DNA from: Larkinella soli
GTDB taxonomy: Bacteria; Bacteroidota; Bacteroidia; Cytophagales; Spirosomataceae
Reading direction: 5' to 3'
Assembly: GCF_003703975.1 (NCBI RefSeq)
Contig: NZ_QTJY01000002.1
Span: 1 to 64,000 of the forward strand
DNA: 64,000 nt
Both the position numbers and the translations under genes were made by a program. The notes beneath the pieces are model-generated. The model was not told where the DNA came from and did no database searches. It saw only the letters and a program-made list of their open reading frames with translations. Positions 17,246 through 25,618 of the stretch are shown one piece after another. How positions within the stretch are numbered: the stretch's first letter is position 1; the number at the start of each line of letters is the position of its first letter.

Positions 17246-17557
17246 TCAAACCTCTATAACCATCTCTAAAAAAGCATAACTTAAGCTTTTGCCATGCGTA
17301 TCCATAGTAAGTGAAGTTGTAACACCACCCGTCAATGCCTGCTGGCAGATAAACTGAAGGGCAGGTAAGTTCGGCAATTCGTATCGCACAATTTCCCCGT
17401 CAACAATAGATTGGAAGTGTTCCTTGACGGCTTTTGCCGTAACCTGTTCGCACAGAAGTGCATAATCTTTTACCTGAAAAGGAATCAGCGAGAGGGTCAG
17501 CGTATTTCCTTTGTCACCCGCCCGGCTGTGGGCGATATCGTAAAGCTTGATTTTCAT
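17246..17557 (-). CDS. AtuA-like ferredoxin-fold domain protein
   Basis: A 103-residue protein matching the small AtuA-like domain that is usually the C-terminal part of acyclic terpene utilisation (AtuA) proteins. The conserved opening (YDIAHSRAGDKGNTLTLSLI) is clear, and the C-terminus has the typical ALTGGVTTSLTMDTHGKSL. Its ATG overlaps the stop of the AtuA gene by four bases, so the two are translationally coupled and very likely form one complex. Reaction unknown. Confidence 0.8.
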   Translation of the reverse strand: MKIKLYDIAHSRAGDKGNTLTLSLIPFQVKDYALLCEQVTAKAVKEHFQSIVDGEIVRYELPNLPALQFICQQALTGGVTTSLTMDTHGKSLSYAFLEMVIEV

Positions 17558-18876
17558 ATTTGGAAGACCGTTACCTGAGGAATGATTTGATGGCGACCGA
17601 TGAGCGTCGATACAATGCCGACCACTTCATGTACGTATTTCCGTGCTCCTCCCCCGCCGGCGGGACCGTTGGTATAGAGCGCTTCTACTTCTTCGCCTAT
17701 TAAAGCAGCCTGTTGGGCAGTGGAAGCACGAGCGGCTATCCGTAGTCGGATTTCGTACGGATCCTGATAAGCGCCAAAAATGGTTCGATGCACCGACGTA
17801 CTGCCTATATAATCGATGCGAAAATCAGTAAAATGATCCTGTAACCGTTCCTGTATAATGGATCCGGCCAGTTTAGCCCGGCCCAGTGCGTTCGAGCCGG
17901 CGTATGAAATTTCGCCTTCTCCGATAAAACCGGCATCGTAGCCCACGCTTACCTTGTACGTGTCAGGGCGAGGCTGGCCCCGTCCGCCCGTCGCTTTCAC
18001 CTGATTGGGGCCGGTTTCTTCCAAACGTACCTGCGTAAAATCGGCTACTACATCCGGGGTGATGTACCGGCCCGGATCCATCACTTCGTATAAGAGTTGC
18101 TCTTTAGCCGTAGCAGTGGTCAACAAGCCTCCCGTTCCTGCAACTTTACCAAATACAGCGGTCCCATCGGACGTGACATCCGCAAATGGATGGCCCAGAT
18201 GCGCCAGATCAGCTACGTCTTTTCTGCCGGGATCAGCGAAATAACCACCGGTTAGCTGACCCGCACATTCCAGCAGATGGCCAATGACTGTCCCCTGACC
18301 GATCTGATCGGCATCGTCCAGCGACCAGCCGAACTCATGAACCAGTGGTGCAACAAACAGGGAGGGGTCGGCGACTCGTCCTGTGATGATGATGTGGGCA
18401 TCGGTAGCCAGGGCCGGTAAAATAGCATCCGTCCCTAAATAGGCATTGGCTGAAATCAGTGGACCGGATGTTTTCAATGGCTCGCCGGTTTCCAACGCGG
18501 GTTCGTCACCGGAAAGCTGCTGAAACACATCGTCTCCCGTAATCGCGGCAACGGTTAAGCGCAGGTTGAGCCGGCGGGCGATCTCACCAATTTTCCCGGC
18601 GGCGGCCAGTGGATTAGCGGCTCCCATATTGGTAATCAGGCGTACCTTCTTTTCCAGCAGATGGGGAAGAAGGCTTTCTATTCTGCGCTCCAGCAGCGGG
18701 TCATAGCCGCCAGTCGGGTCCTGCCGTTTCCGCTTCTGGGCCAGGGCAATGGTCCGTTCGGCCAGACATTCCAGAACCAGATAGTCCAATTGACCCTGTT
18801 GCACCAGAATCAAAGCCGGTTCGAGCCGGTCGCCGGAAAAACCGGCCCCACAGCCGATGCGTATTTTCTCTTTCAT
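17554..18876 (-). CDS. AtuA-family protein (DUF1446)
   Basis: A 440-residue protein of the AtuA/DUF1446 family, named from acyclic terpene catabolism in Pseudomonas but of uncertain biochemistry. I start it at the ATG at 18876, giving MKEKIRIGCGAGFSGDRLEP, the standard N-terminus; the open frame further upstream lies inside the transporter gene. Motifs include DYLVLECLAERTIALAQ, TNMGAANPLAAAGK, GRVADPSLFVAPLVHEFGW and VTGGYFADPG-like LTGGYFADPG. The start overlaps the transporter stop by four bases (ATGA) and the end overlaps the small AtuA-like gene by four. In many bacteria the two AtuA parts are one protein; here they are split. Confidence 0.85.
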   Translation of the reverse strand: MKEKIRIGCGAGFSGDRLEPALILVQQGQLDYLVLECLAERTIALAQKRKRQDPTGGYDPLLERRIESLLPHLLEKKVRLITNMGAANPLAAAGKIGEIARRLNLRLTVAAITGDDVFQQLSGDEPALETGEPLKTSGPLISANAYLGTDAILPALATDAHIIITGRVADPSLFVAPLVHEFGWSLDDADQIGQGTVIGHLLECAGQLTGGYFADPGRKDVADLAHLGHPFADVTSDGTAVFGKVAGTGGLLTTATAKEQLLYEVMDPGRYITPDVVADFTQVRLEETGPNQVKATGGRGQPRPDTYKVSVGYDAGFIGEGEISYAGSNALGRAKLAGSIIQERLQDHFTDFRIDYIGSTSVHRTIFGAYQDPYEIRLRIAARASTAQQAALIGEEVEALYTNGPAGGGGARKYVHEVVGIVSTLIGRHQIIPQVTVFQI

Positions 18877-20168
18877 AAATGAATCGACCCGGTTAAAAGA
18901 GCGGCCAGCGTCATCACGAGGGTGGTGCCGAATGCCCATTTCAGAATAAACCGCTGGTGGTCTCCCAGGTCTACTTCGGCCAGGCCTACCAGCAGAAAGG
19001 TTGACGCCGTGAGCGGACTCACCGGAAAACCCACCGTCATCTGTCCCAGCAAAGCCGCCCGCCCGATTTCCAGTGGGTCGATACCAAACTGCACAGCGGT
19101 ATGGCTCAATATAGGTACGACCCCAAAGTAGTACGCATCCGGGGTGAAAAGTAAACTGGACGGCATACTGGTCACGGCGGTGAGGGTCGGTAGCCAATTG
19201 GCGTGCTGTTGAGGAATGAGCGCTATTAGCGACGTTGCCATGGCATCAATCATTCTGGACCCCGTCAGGATGCCCGAGAATACCCCGGCTGCGAAAATCA
19301 TACTCGACACCATGAAGATGTTGTTACCGTGGCTCCGCAGCACTTTCTGCTGGTCGGCCAGCTTTGGATAGTTGAACACCAGCGCCACGACGGCGGCTAC
19401 CACAAACAGGGCCGGTGCTGGAAACCAGCCTTTCATTAACGCAACAATTAACCCTACCGTCAGCATCGCGTTTAGCCAGAAGAGCTTTGGGCGTCGGAAC
19501 TGCCGTTGCTCTTCGGTCAGGTTTTCGTGATAAACATACTGAAGGTCGACAATTCCTAAACGTTTCCGCTCTTTTAAACCAAACCAGTACGCTACCACCA
19601 GCACCCAGCCGATACCGGCCAGAATAGCCGGAATATTCGGGTTGAACAGCTGCGTTGCATCCGTTTTCAGGGTGGATATGGCTCGTGCCGAGGTACCCGA
19701 CCACGGCACCAGGTGCAGCGGCCCGACGCTCAGCGCAACCATACCGGGCAATATAAGCCGGTTGATCTTCAATTGTTTATAAATGGGCAAAAATGCCGAC
19801 ATGACAATCATGAACGTAGCCGTGCCATCGCCGTCGAGGTGGACAATCATCGTCAGAAGGGCCGTGCCGACAATCACTTTCAGCGGATCGCCTTTCACGT
19901 AACGGATGATACCGGCGATGATAGGGTCAAACAGGCCGGCGTCGAGCATGGTAGCGAAGTACAGCACGGCAAACATCAGCAGGATACCCGTAGGGGCAAC
20001 CTGCTTCATCCCAGCAAGAATCATTTCGCCCAATTCTTTGGGACTAAAGCCGGCACAAAGACCGAAGACCAAAGGGACCAGTACCAGTGCCGTCAGCACG
20101 GATAACCGTTTGGTAATGATCAGGAAAAGAAAGATGCCAATGGTGGCAAAGCCAAAGAAAGAGAGCAC
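18873..20168 (-). CDS. CitMHS-family citrate/organic acid transporter
   Basis: A 431-residue inner-membrane transporter with about 11-12 hydrophobic segments. Motifs LTMIVHLDGDGTATFMI, VGPLHLVPWSGTSARA and MPSSLLFTPDAYYFGVVP are those of the CitMHS (metal-citrate/proton symporter) family. The start codon is GTG at 20168; no in-frame ATG occurs early enough. It is the first gene of a three-gene operon, coupled to the AtuA pair by an ATGA overlap. That linkage suggests that the AtuA proteins act on a tri- or dicarboxylate or branched hydroxy-acid brought in by this carrier (inference). Confidence 0.88.
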   Translation of the reverse strand: MLSFFGFATIGIFLFLIITKRLSVLTALVLVPLVFGLCAGFSPKELGEMILAGMKQVAPTGILLMFAVLYFATMLDAGLFDPIIAGIIRYVKGDPLKVIVGTALLTMIVHLDGDGTATFMIVMSAFLPIYKQLKINRLILPGMVALSVGPLHLVPWSGTSARAISTLKTDATQLFNPNIPAILAGIGWVLVVAYWFGLKERKRLGIVDLQYVYHENLTEEQRQFRRPKLFWLNAMLTVGLIVALMKGWFPAPALFVVAAVVALVFNYPKLADQQKVLRSHGNNIFMVSSMIFAAGVFSGILTGSRMIDAMATSLIALIPQQHANWLPTLTAVTSMPSSLLFTPDAYYFGVVPILSHTAVQFGIDPLEIGRAALLGQMTVGFPVSPLTASTFLLVGLAEVDLGDHQRFILKWAFGTTLVMTLAALLTGSIHL

Positions 20169-20361
20169 TGTATACGTTTTTTAGTTGATTACTGTTTAGG
20201 CTCTTCTACCCCTCCGCTATGGTTTGGAACCCGTCAGAAAATTTGTTTACAATATAGTGATCTGTTCCAGGAAAAGCGGACATTGAAAAGTAAAGGATGC
20301 GGGACGGTCCGCCGTTGCGGGCAAGAAGACAACCGCACAGGCGGCCCTGTCCTTCCGACCG

Positions 20362-20429
20362 CACAGCCCCTAAGAGCTTGTTTGGGGAAGGGTTTTTGCC
20401 CTTCCCCAAACAAGCTCTTAGGGGCTGTG
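20362..20429. repeat. Perfect 31-bp inverted repeat, 6-base loop
   Basis: Arms at 20362-20392 and 20399-20429 are exact reverse complements around TTTTTG. The arm contains TAAGAGCTTGTTTGG followed by GGAAGGG. It is far longer than a typical terminator stem, and its core resembles insertion-sequence terminal repeats, so it may be a minimal remnant of joined ends or a MITE-like element; a bidirectional terminator is the alternative. Confidence 0.75.
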
Positions 20430-20624
20430 ATCAAAGCCCAAATCCTGGACAGTCAAAACTGATGTTGACTGTTTGCACTACAACAATCTGAAAAGGAAAA
20501 AGCCTCTAAAGCAACTCCTACCCTGAGTAAAAGCTTTCTGCAAAGAGTTCTGGAGTCGGCTGTGGGGAATGCTATGGAAGCCGTGGACGAAACGATCTGG
20601 CTAAATGTTTGCAAATTGTTTGCA

Positions 20625-20665
20625 AAGAAAAAAGCCACTTCGCTTTTAGTTGTCGCTAAGTGGCT
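20625..20665 (-). terminator. Terminator of the CAT-anticodon tRNA transcript
   Basis: On the minus strand AGCCACTT pairs with AAGTGGCT across a 17-base loop and is followed by TTTTTTCTTT, starting 12 bases after the tRNA 3' end. Confidence 0.7.
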
Positions 20666-20676
20666 GTCTTTCCAAG

Positions 20677-20750
20677 TGGGCCCAGCAGGGCTCGAACCTG
20701 CGACCACCTGATTATGAGTCAGATGCTCTAACCGACTGAGCTATGGGCCC
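20677..20750 (-). tRNA. tRNA with CAT anticodon (elongator Met or lysidine-type Ile2)
   Basis: A 74-nt cloverleaf on minus. Acceptor GGGCCCA pairs with TGGGCCC, discriminator A; D-arm GCTC/GAGC; anticodon stem TCTGA/TCAGG around CTCATAA, anticodon CAT; T-arm GCAGG-TTCGAGC-CCTGC. The 3' CCA is not encoded. A CAT anticodon outside the initiator can be methionine or, after lysidine modification by TilS, isoleucine (AUA). The GGGCC acceptor resembles tRNA-Ile of this phylum, but bases alone do not decide. It has a textbook promoter and its own terminator. Confidence 0.93.
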
Positions 20751-20797
20751 CTGCCGGAGAACCGGCCTCCCCGCCGGACCGGCCGGCGAAGAGAGCG

Positions 20798-20827
20798 CAA
20801 ATATACGAAATCGCCTGACCATCTCAA
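20798..20827 (-). promoter_or_regulatory. tRNA gene promoter, TTG-N19-TATATTTG
   Basis: On the minus strand TTG (20827-20825), a 19-base spacer and TATATTTG (20805-20798) match the Bacteroidota promoter exactly. Transcription would begin about 40 bases before the tRNA. This is the best promoter in the window and supports the phylum assignment. Confidence 0.85.
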
Positions 20828-20890
20828 GCAACGCACCCATTTCGGACGCCGACCGGCGGGTTTTCCGAAACAATCTTGCCGTCTTTCTGG

Positions 20891-20898
20891 TATATTTG
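20891..20898 (+). promoter_or_regulatory. -7 element TATATTTG of the HD-protein gene
   Basis: An exact TAnnTTTG on plus, 25 bases before the proposed TTG start of the HD gene. A TTG at the ideal -33 distance is missing. If this is the promoter, starts upstream of about 20905 are ruled out. Confidence 0.5.
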
Positions 20899-20922
20899 CC
20901 GGGAAACCTGTCTCCCAGCGGT

Positions 20923-22176
20923 TTGTCGGCTCAGAACAAAAAGAAGATTCTCAACGATCCCGTTTACGGGTTCATCACCATTCCGAACGAACTGGTTTTC
21001 GATCTGGTGGAGCATCCTTATTTTCAGCGCCTTCGCCGGATCAAACAGCTCGGTCTGTCGGAACTGGTTTACCCCGGCGCCCTGCATACGCGCTTCCACC
21101 ATGCCCTCGGGGCCATGCACCTGATGGGGCAGGCCATCCAGACGCTCCGCGGCAAAGGCCATAAGATCAACGACCGCGAATGCGAAGCGGCCCAGATCGC
21201 CATCCTGCTGCACGACATCGGTCACGGTCCCTTCTCGCACGTGCTGGAATATACCATTCTGGAAAACGTGCCGCACGAACGGCTTTCGCTGCTGCTCATG
21301 CACCAACTCAACAAACCGTTCCGGGGGGCGCTGGACCTGGCCATCCAGATGTTCGAAGGCACCTACAAACGACCTTTCTTCCACCAGCTCGTCTCCAGCC
21401 AGCTCGACATGGACCGCATGGATTACCTGAACCGGGACTCCTTCTACACCGGCGTCGCCGAAGGAACCATCGGAGCCGACCGCATCATCAAGATGCTCGA
21501 CCTGGTCGACGACCAGCTGGCCATCGAAGACAAAGGCATCCTCAGCATCGAAAATTTTCTCAGCTCCCGGCGCATCATGTACTGGCAGGTGTACCTGCAC
21601 AAAACATCGCTCTGCGCCGAGTCGATGCTGGTCCAGATCATCCGCCGGGCCAAATTCCTGCTGTCGCAGGGTGAAGAGGTATTTGCCTCCCCCGCCCTGA
21701 ACACGTTCCTGTCGCGCAGCGTCACGCTGACCGATTTCGAGCAGCATTCCGAATACCTGGCGGCTTTTGCCCAGCTCGACGACTACGACATCTGGTCGTG
21801 CATCAAATTCTGGAGCCGCCACCCCGACCGGGTTCTGTCCACGCTCTGCCGGATGCTGCTGGAAAGACGGCTCTTCAAGATCATGCTCTCCGACCAGCCC
21901 TTTGCCGGGGAGCTGGTCCGGGAAATCGAGCGGCAGTTACTCGAAAAGGGCATCCGGGAAGACGAACTGAGCTATTTTCTGGTCGAAGGGGTGGCCACCA
22001 ACGCCGGCTATCTGCCTTCCGTCGACAACATTCACATCAAATTCAGGGACGACCGCGTCATCGACATCGCCGACGCTTCCGACCTGCCCAATATCAAGGC
22101 CCTGACCAATATGGTTCGCCGATACTATGTGTGCTGGGCGAAAAACCTCTTGCAACAGCCGGTTTGGTTGGTATAG
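20923..22176 (+). CDS. HD-domain phosphohydrolase (dGTPase-like)
   Basis: A 417-residue cytoplasmic HD-superfamily protein, probably a metal-dependent nucleotide triphosphohydrolase or phosphohydrolase. The HD metal set is present: HTRFHHALGAMHLM, then LLHDIGHGPFSH, then DMDRMDYLNRD. There is no ATG before residue 60 of the conserved region, and the open frame runs back into the tRNA, so a TTG start is needed. I chose TTG at 20923, which gives MSAQNKKKILNDPVYGFI, the expected N-terminus, and lies just after the -7 motif. A TTG at 20896 overlaps the -7 motif. It precedes the lipid A genes but has no obvious link to them. Confidence 0.88.
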   Translation: MSAQNKKKILNDPVYGFITIPNELVFDLVEHPYFQRLRRIKQLGLSELVYPGALHTRFHHALGAMHLMGQAIQTLRGKGHKINDRECEAAQIAILLHDIGHGPFSHVLEYTILENVPHERLSLLLMHQLNKPFRGALDLAIQMFEGTYKRPFFHQLVSSQLDMDRMDYLNRDSFYTGVAEGTIGADRIIKMLDLVDDQLAIEDKGILSIENFLSSRRIMYWQVYLHKTSLCAESMLVQIIRRAKFLLSQGEEVFASPALNTFLSRSVTLTDFEQHSEYLAAFAQLDDYDIWSCIKFWSRHPDRVLSTLCRMLLERRLFKIMLSDQPFAGELVREIERQLLEKGIREDELSYFLVEGVATNAGYLPSVDNIHIKFRDDRVIDIADASDLPNIKALTNMVRRYYVCWAKNLLQQPVWLV

Positions 22177-22198
22177 TCCAATTAGTTGCCTACCTTAG
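22168..22198 (+). promoter_or_regulatory. Promoter of the lpxD-lpxC/fabZ-lpxA operon
   Basis: TTG at 22168-22170, 20-base spacer, TACCTTAG at 22191-22198, one mismatch from consensus and identical to the -7 of the AraC gene promoter. It overlaps the end of the HD gene and predicts a leader of about 45 bases. Confidence 0.55.
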
Positions 22199-22250
22199 CG
22201 GCCGGAACATCTGAGTCACGCACAGCTCCCACGACGACTACGTCAACTCT

Positions 22251-23321
22251 ATGGAATTTACAGTAAAGCAGATTGCTGCCCTGATCGGCGGAACAGTTGA
22301 GGGTAACGAATCTCTGAAAATCAATCAACTGTCTAAAATTGAAGAAGGTCAGGAAGGCAGCATCTCTTTTTTAGCGAATCCGAAATACGAGCCTTTTCTA
22401 TATTCCACTTCCGCATCCGCCGTGATCGTCGACCGGTCTTTCCAGCCCAAACAGCCGGTCCGGGCGACTTTGATTTTCGTGGATAACTCCTATTCTTCCT
22501 TCACAAAACTACTGGAAACGGTCAATCAGCTCCGGCATTCGAAAAAAGAAGGCGTCGAACAACCCTCCTGGCTGGGGAGCGATTCGGAGGTAGGAGAACG
22601 CATTTACCGGGGCGCTTTTTCCTATATCGGAAGCCGCTGCAAGCTCGGAAACGACGTCAGCATCCACCCCCACGCCTACGTCGGCCATAACGTAACCATC
22701 GGCGACAATACCGTCATCCACCCCGGCGCCCGGATTCTGGACAATACCGTCATTGGAAAGAATTGCGTGATCAAGGCCAATGCCGTCATCGGCTCCGAAG
22801 GGTTCGGCTTCGCTCCTCAGGCCGACGGAACTTACACCTCCATTCCCCAGCTGGGGAATGTGGTCATCGAGGACGACGTGAGCATCGGCGCCAACACCAC
22901 CATCGACTGCGCCACGATGGGCTCGACGGTCATTCGGCAGGGCGTCAAGCTCGATAATCTGATCCAGGTGGCCCACAACGTCGAAATCGGCCGGAATACG
23001 GTCATCGCGGCCCAGACCGGCGTGGCCGGCTCCACCAAAATCGGCGAGGGCTGCGTGATTGCCGGCCAGGTCGGGGTGGTCGGGCACATCCAGATTGCCG
23101 ACCGTACCAAAATCGGTGCCCAGTCAGGGATCGGAAAGACCATCCGGAAGGAAGGAACGTCCCTCAGCGGCTCCCCGGCTTTCGAGCTGACGGAGAACCT
23201 CCGTTCCCTGGCCGTTTTCCGAAAACTGCCCATGCTGGAAAAGAAAATCCTCGAACTGGAAAACAGAACTAACAATACCGCAGATAACCGGCCTCTGCCG
23301 TCTAACGGCAATGCTGAATGA
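22251..23321 (+). CDS. lpxD: UDP-3-O-acylglucosamine N-acyltransferase
   Basis: A 356-residue enzyme that adds the second acyl chain, from acyl-ACP, to the glucosamine N of UDP-3-O-acyl-glucosamine in lipid A synthesis. The N-terminal uridine-binding domain (about 1-100, [15 protein letters not shown]) is followed by a left-handed beta-helix built of hexapeptide repeats ([20 protein letters not shown] onward). The active-site His lies in the segment around VAHNVEIG. Length is normal. First gene of lpxD-lpxC/fabZ-lpxA, with 27 bases to the next gene; promoter at 22168-22198. Confidence 0.95.
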   Translation: MEFTVKQIAALIGGTVEGNESLKINQLSKIEEGQEGSISFLANPKYEPFLYSTSASAVIVDRSFQPKQPVRATLIFVDNSYSSFTKLLETVNQLRHSKKEGVEQPSWLGSDSEVGERIYRGAFSYIGSRCKLGNDVSIHPHAYVGHNVTIGDNTVIHPGARILDNTVIGKNCVIKANAVIGSEGFGFAPQADGTYTSIPQLGNVVIEDDVSIGANTTIDCATMGSTVIRQGVKLDNLIQVAHNVEIGRNTVIAAQTGVAGSTKIGEGCVIAGQVGVVGHIQIADRTKIGAQSGIGKTIRKEGTSLSGSPAFELTENLRSLAVFRKLPMLEKKILELENRTNNTADNRPLPSNGNAE

Positions 23322-23348
23322 CGCGATGCCAAGACGATCTTTTAAAGT

Positions 23349-24743
23349 ATGAATACCAAACAGCAAACGATCCAGAAAGCGGTCTCGGTCTCGGGCGTAG
23401 GGTTGCATACGGGCGTATCGGCCACGATGACGTTCCTGCCCGCCCCGGCCAATCATGGATATAAATTTCAGCGGATCGACCTGCCCGGTCAGCCCGTCGT
23501 GGACGCCGACGTCGACAACGTCGTGGACCTGTCGCGCGGCACGACCATCGAGCAGAACGGCGCCCGGGTCCATACCGTCGAGCATGCGCTGGCGGCCCTG
23601 GTCGGTCTGCAGCTGGACAACATCCTTATTCAGCTCGACGGTCCCGAACCGCCCATCATGGACGGCAGCTCGATGAAGTTCGTCGAAGCCTTGCAGGACG
23701 CCGGAATCGAGGAACAGAACGCCTACCGTAACTACTTCGAAATCAACGAGTACGTTCATTATAAAAACCCCGAAAAGGACATCGAGATTGCGGCCCTGCC
23801 CCTGAACGATTACCGCCTGACGGTCATGGTCGACTACAATTCGAGGGTCATTACCAGCCAGCACGCCTTTCTCAACGACATCAGCCAGTTTCCGTCGCAG
23901 ATCGCCATGTGCCGGACCTTCGTGTTCCTGCACGAACTGGAAATGCTTTACAAACAGGACCTTATCAAGGGAGGTGACCTGACGAACGCCATCGTCATCG
24001 TCGACCGCGAAGTCCGCGACGGCGAGCTGGACTACCTGGCCGAGCTGCTCAACAAGCCGAAGGTCAGCGTCAACAAGAAAGAGGGCATCCTGAACAACCT
24101 CGACCTGCACTTCCCCAACGAAATGGCCCGCCACAAGCTCCTCGATCTGGTGGGGGACCTGGCCCTCGTCGGTCGGCCCATCAAGGCCCAGATCCTGGCG
24201 GCCCGGCCCGGCCATGCCGCCAACGTGGCTTTTGCCAAAAAGATCAAGAAGCTGATCCAGAAGAACGCATCCAACAATATCCCGCAATACGACCCGCAGC
24301 AGCCGCCGGTCTATGATCACCATAAAATCGCGAGCCTGCTCCCCCACCGCTATCCGTTCCAGATGATCGACAAGATCATCGCGCTGGACGAGAGCAGCGT
24401 GGTCGGCATCAAGAACGTGACCATGAACGAACAGTATTTCATGGGCCACTTCCCCGGCAACCCGGTGATGCCCGGTGTGCTTCAGCTCGAAGCCATGGCC
24501 CAGACGGGCGGAATCCTGGTGCTCAGCACGGTTCCCGATCCGGAAAATTACTGGCCCTACCTGATCGGAATCGAAAACTGCCGCTTCCGCCGTAACGTCG
24601 TTCCGGGTGACACCGTCATTTTCCGGTGCGAGTTCATCTCCCCCATGAAACGGGGCATCGTGAAGATGTCCGGTCGGGGGTATGTCGCCGGGCAGCTCGT
24701 CTGCGAAGCTGAAATGATTGCCAGCCTTGTCAAAAAGAAATGA
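23349..24743 (+). CDS. lpxC-fabZ: Fused LpxC deacetylase / FabZ dehydratase
   Basis: A 464-residue bifunctional protein. The first about 310 residues are LpxC, the zinc UDP-3-O-acyl-GlcNAc deacetylase that commits flux to lipid A; the zinc ligands are visible as His79 in TVEHALAAL and the His/Asp of RHKLLDLVGD. The last about 150 residues are FabZ, the 3-hydroxyacyl-ACP dehydratase of fatty acid synthesis, with HRYPFQMIDKI and the hot-dog active site GHFPGNPVMPGVLQLEAMAQ. This fusion is a hallmark of Bacteroidota. FabZ and LpxC compete for the same hydroxyacyl-ACP pool, so fusion fixes their ratio. Confidence 0.96.
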   Translation: MNTKQQTIQKAVSVSGVGLHTGVSATMTFLPAPANHGYKFQRIDLPGQPVVDADVDNVVDLSRGTTIEQNGARVHTVEHALAALVGLQLDNILIQLDGPEPPIMDGSSMKFVEALQDAGIEEQNAYRNYFEINEYVHYKNPEKDIEIAALPLNDYRLTVMVDYNSRVITSQHAFLNDISQFPSQIAMCRTFVFLHELEMLYKQDLIKGGDLTNAIVIVDREVRDGELDYLAELLNKPKVSVNKKEGILNNLDLHFPNEMARHKLLDLVGDLALVGRPIKAQILAARPGHAANVAFAKKIKKLIQKNASNNIPQYDPQQPPVYDHHKIASLLPHRYPFQMIDKIIALDESSVVGIKNVTMNEQYFMGHFPGNPVMPGVLQLEAMAQTGGILVLSTVPDPENYWPYLIGIENCRFRRNVVPGDTVIFRCEFISPMKRGIVKMSGRGYVAGQLVCEAEMIASLVKKK

Positions 24744-24759
24744 GTTAACGCACACCTGA

Positions 24760-25554
24760 ATGATCCAACCACTTGCATACGTTCACCCGGAGGCTAAAAT
24801 TGCCCAGAACGTTGTCATTGAGCCATTCGCAATTATTCATAAAGACGTGGAAATCGGCGAGGGCACCTGGATCGGTTCCCACGCCGTGATCAACGAAGGG
24901 GCCCGCATCGGCAGGAACTGCCGCATCTTTCCCGGCGTGGTCATCTCCGCCATCCCCCAGGATCTGAAGTTTAAAGGCGAATACACGCTCACCTTCGTCG
25001 GCGACAATACGACCATCCGGGAGTATGCCACCGTCAGCCGGGGAACGGAAGAACACTGGCGCACCGAAATCGGAAGCAACTGCCTGATTATGGCCTACGC
25101 CCACGTCGCCCACGACTGCCGGATCGGAAACTACTGCCTCATCGGCAATACCGTGCAGATGGCCGGCCACGTCCACCTCGGCGACTGGGCCATCATCAGT
25201 GCCTTCAGCGCCGTACACCAGTTCGCCAAGATCGGCGTCCATGCCTTCATCTCCGGCGGGTCGCTGGTCCGCAAGGACGTTCCGCCCTTCTCGAAAGCCG
25301 CCCGCGAACCGCTGACCTACGCCGGGATTAACTCCGTCGGGCTGCGCCGGCGCGGTTACACCAACGAGCAGATCAACCAGATTCAGGAAATCTACCGCTA
25401 TATCTACCTTCGCGGTCTCAATAACGCCGAGGCCCTGGCCCGGATCGACCTGGAGCTGCCTCCCTCCGACGAGCGCGACGAAATCGTCAACTTTATCCGC
25501 AACTCCGAACGCGGCATCATGAAAGGGCCGTCCGGAAGAGAAGTGGTCGAATAA
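24760..25554 (+). CDS. lpxA: UDP-N-acetylglucosamine O-acyltransferase
   Basis: A 264-residue enzyme for the first step of lipid A synthesis, transfer of a 3-hydroxyacyl chain from ACP to the 3-OH of UDP-GlcNAc. A hexapeptide-repeat left-handed helix starts at residue 1 (IQPLAYVHPEAKIAQNVVIE); the catalytic His is in AHVAHDCRIG, and the C-terminal helical domain begins at GINSVGLRRRGY. Length is standard. It starts 16 bases after lpxC-fabZ and is followed by a strong terminator, so it ends the lpx operon. Confidence 0.95.
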   Translation: MIQPLAYVHPEAKIAQNVVIEPFAIIHKDVEIGEGTWIGSHAVINEGARIGRNCRIFPGVVISAIPQDLKFKGEYTLTFVGDNTTIREYATVSRGTEEHWRTEIGSNCLIMAYAHVAHDCRIGNYCLIGNTVQMAGHVHLGDWAIISAFSAVHQFAKIGVHAFISGGSLVRKDVPPFSKAAREPLTYAGINSVGLRRRGYTNEQINQIQEIYRYIYLRGLNNAEALARIDLELPPSDERDEIVNFIRNSERGIMKGPSGREVVE

Positions 25555-25568
25555 ATGCCCTTTTCCCC

Positions 25569-25609
25569 GGCCCGGGTCGGATACGCCGTATCCGACCCGG
25601 GCCTTTTCC
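25569..25609 (+). terminator. Strong terminator after lpxA
   Basis: A perfect 15-bp stem (GGCCCGGGTCGGATA / TATCCGACCCGGGCC) with a 5-base loop and a following TTTTCC, 14 bases past the lpxA stop. It sits just before the ABC ATPase start, so that gene needs read-through or its own promoter. Confidence 0.85.
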
Positions 25610-25618
25610 TGAACCACC

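Larger units (their letters stand above)
20169..20676. other. Intergenic region with long inverted repeat and paired palindromes
   Basis: Contains the 31-bp inverted repeat at 20362-20429, two TTTGCAAA palindromes at 20608-20615 and 20619-20626, and the tRNA terminator at 20625-20665. A plus-strand frame from about 20475 runs into the tRNA and is treated as an artefact. A GC-rich stretch at 20306-20355 (GGACGGTCCGCC...GGCGGCCCTGTCC) can also pair with itself. Confidence 0.45.

Noticed and set aside
17554-19197. Longer AtuA reading frame starting at 19197
   Set aside because: The first 107 codons lie inside the transporter gene; the ATG at 18876 gives the conserved N-terminus and an ATGA overlap.
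20453-20707. Minus frame, and a plus frame running into the tRNA that ends in a PAGLEPATT-like tail
   Set aside because: The tail is the well-known artefact of translating across a tRNA gene; neither frame has independent support.
23124-24755. A 543-codon frame antisense to lpxD/lpxC-fabZ
   Set aside because: Crosses a gene boundary and mirrors two conserved enzymes; no recognisable protein features.
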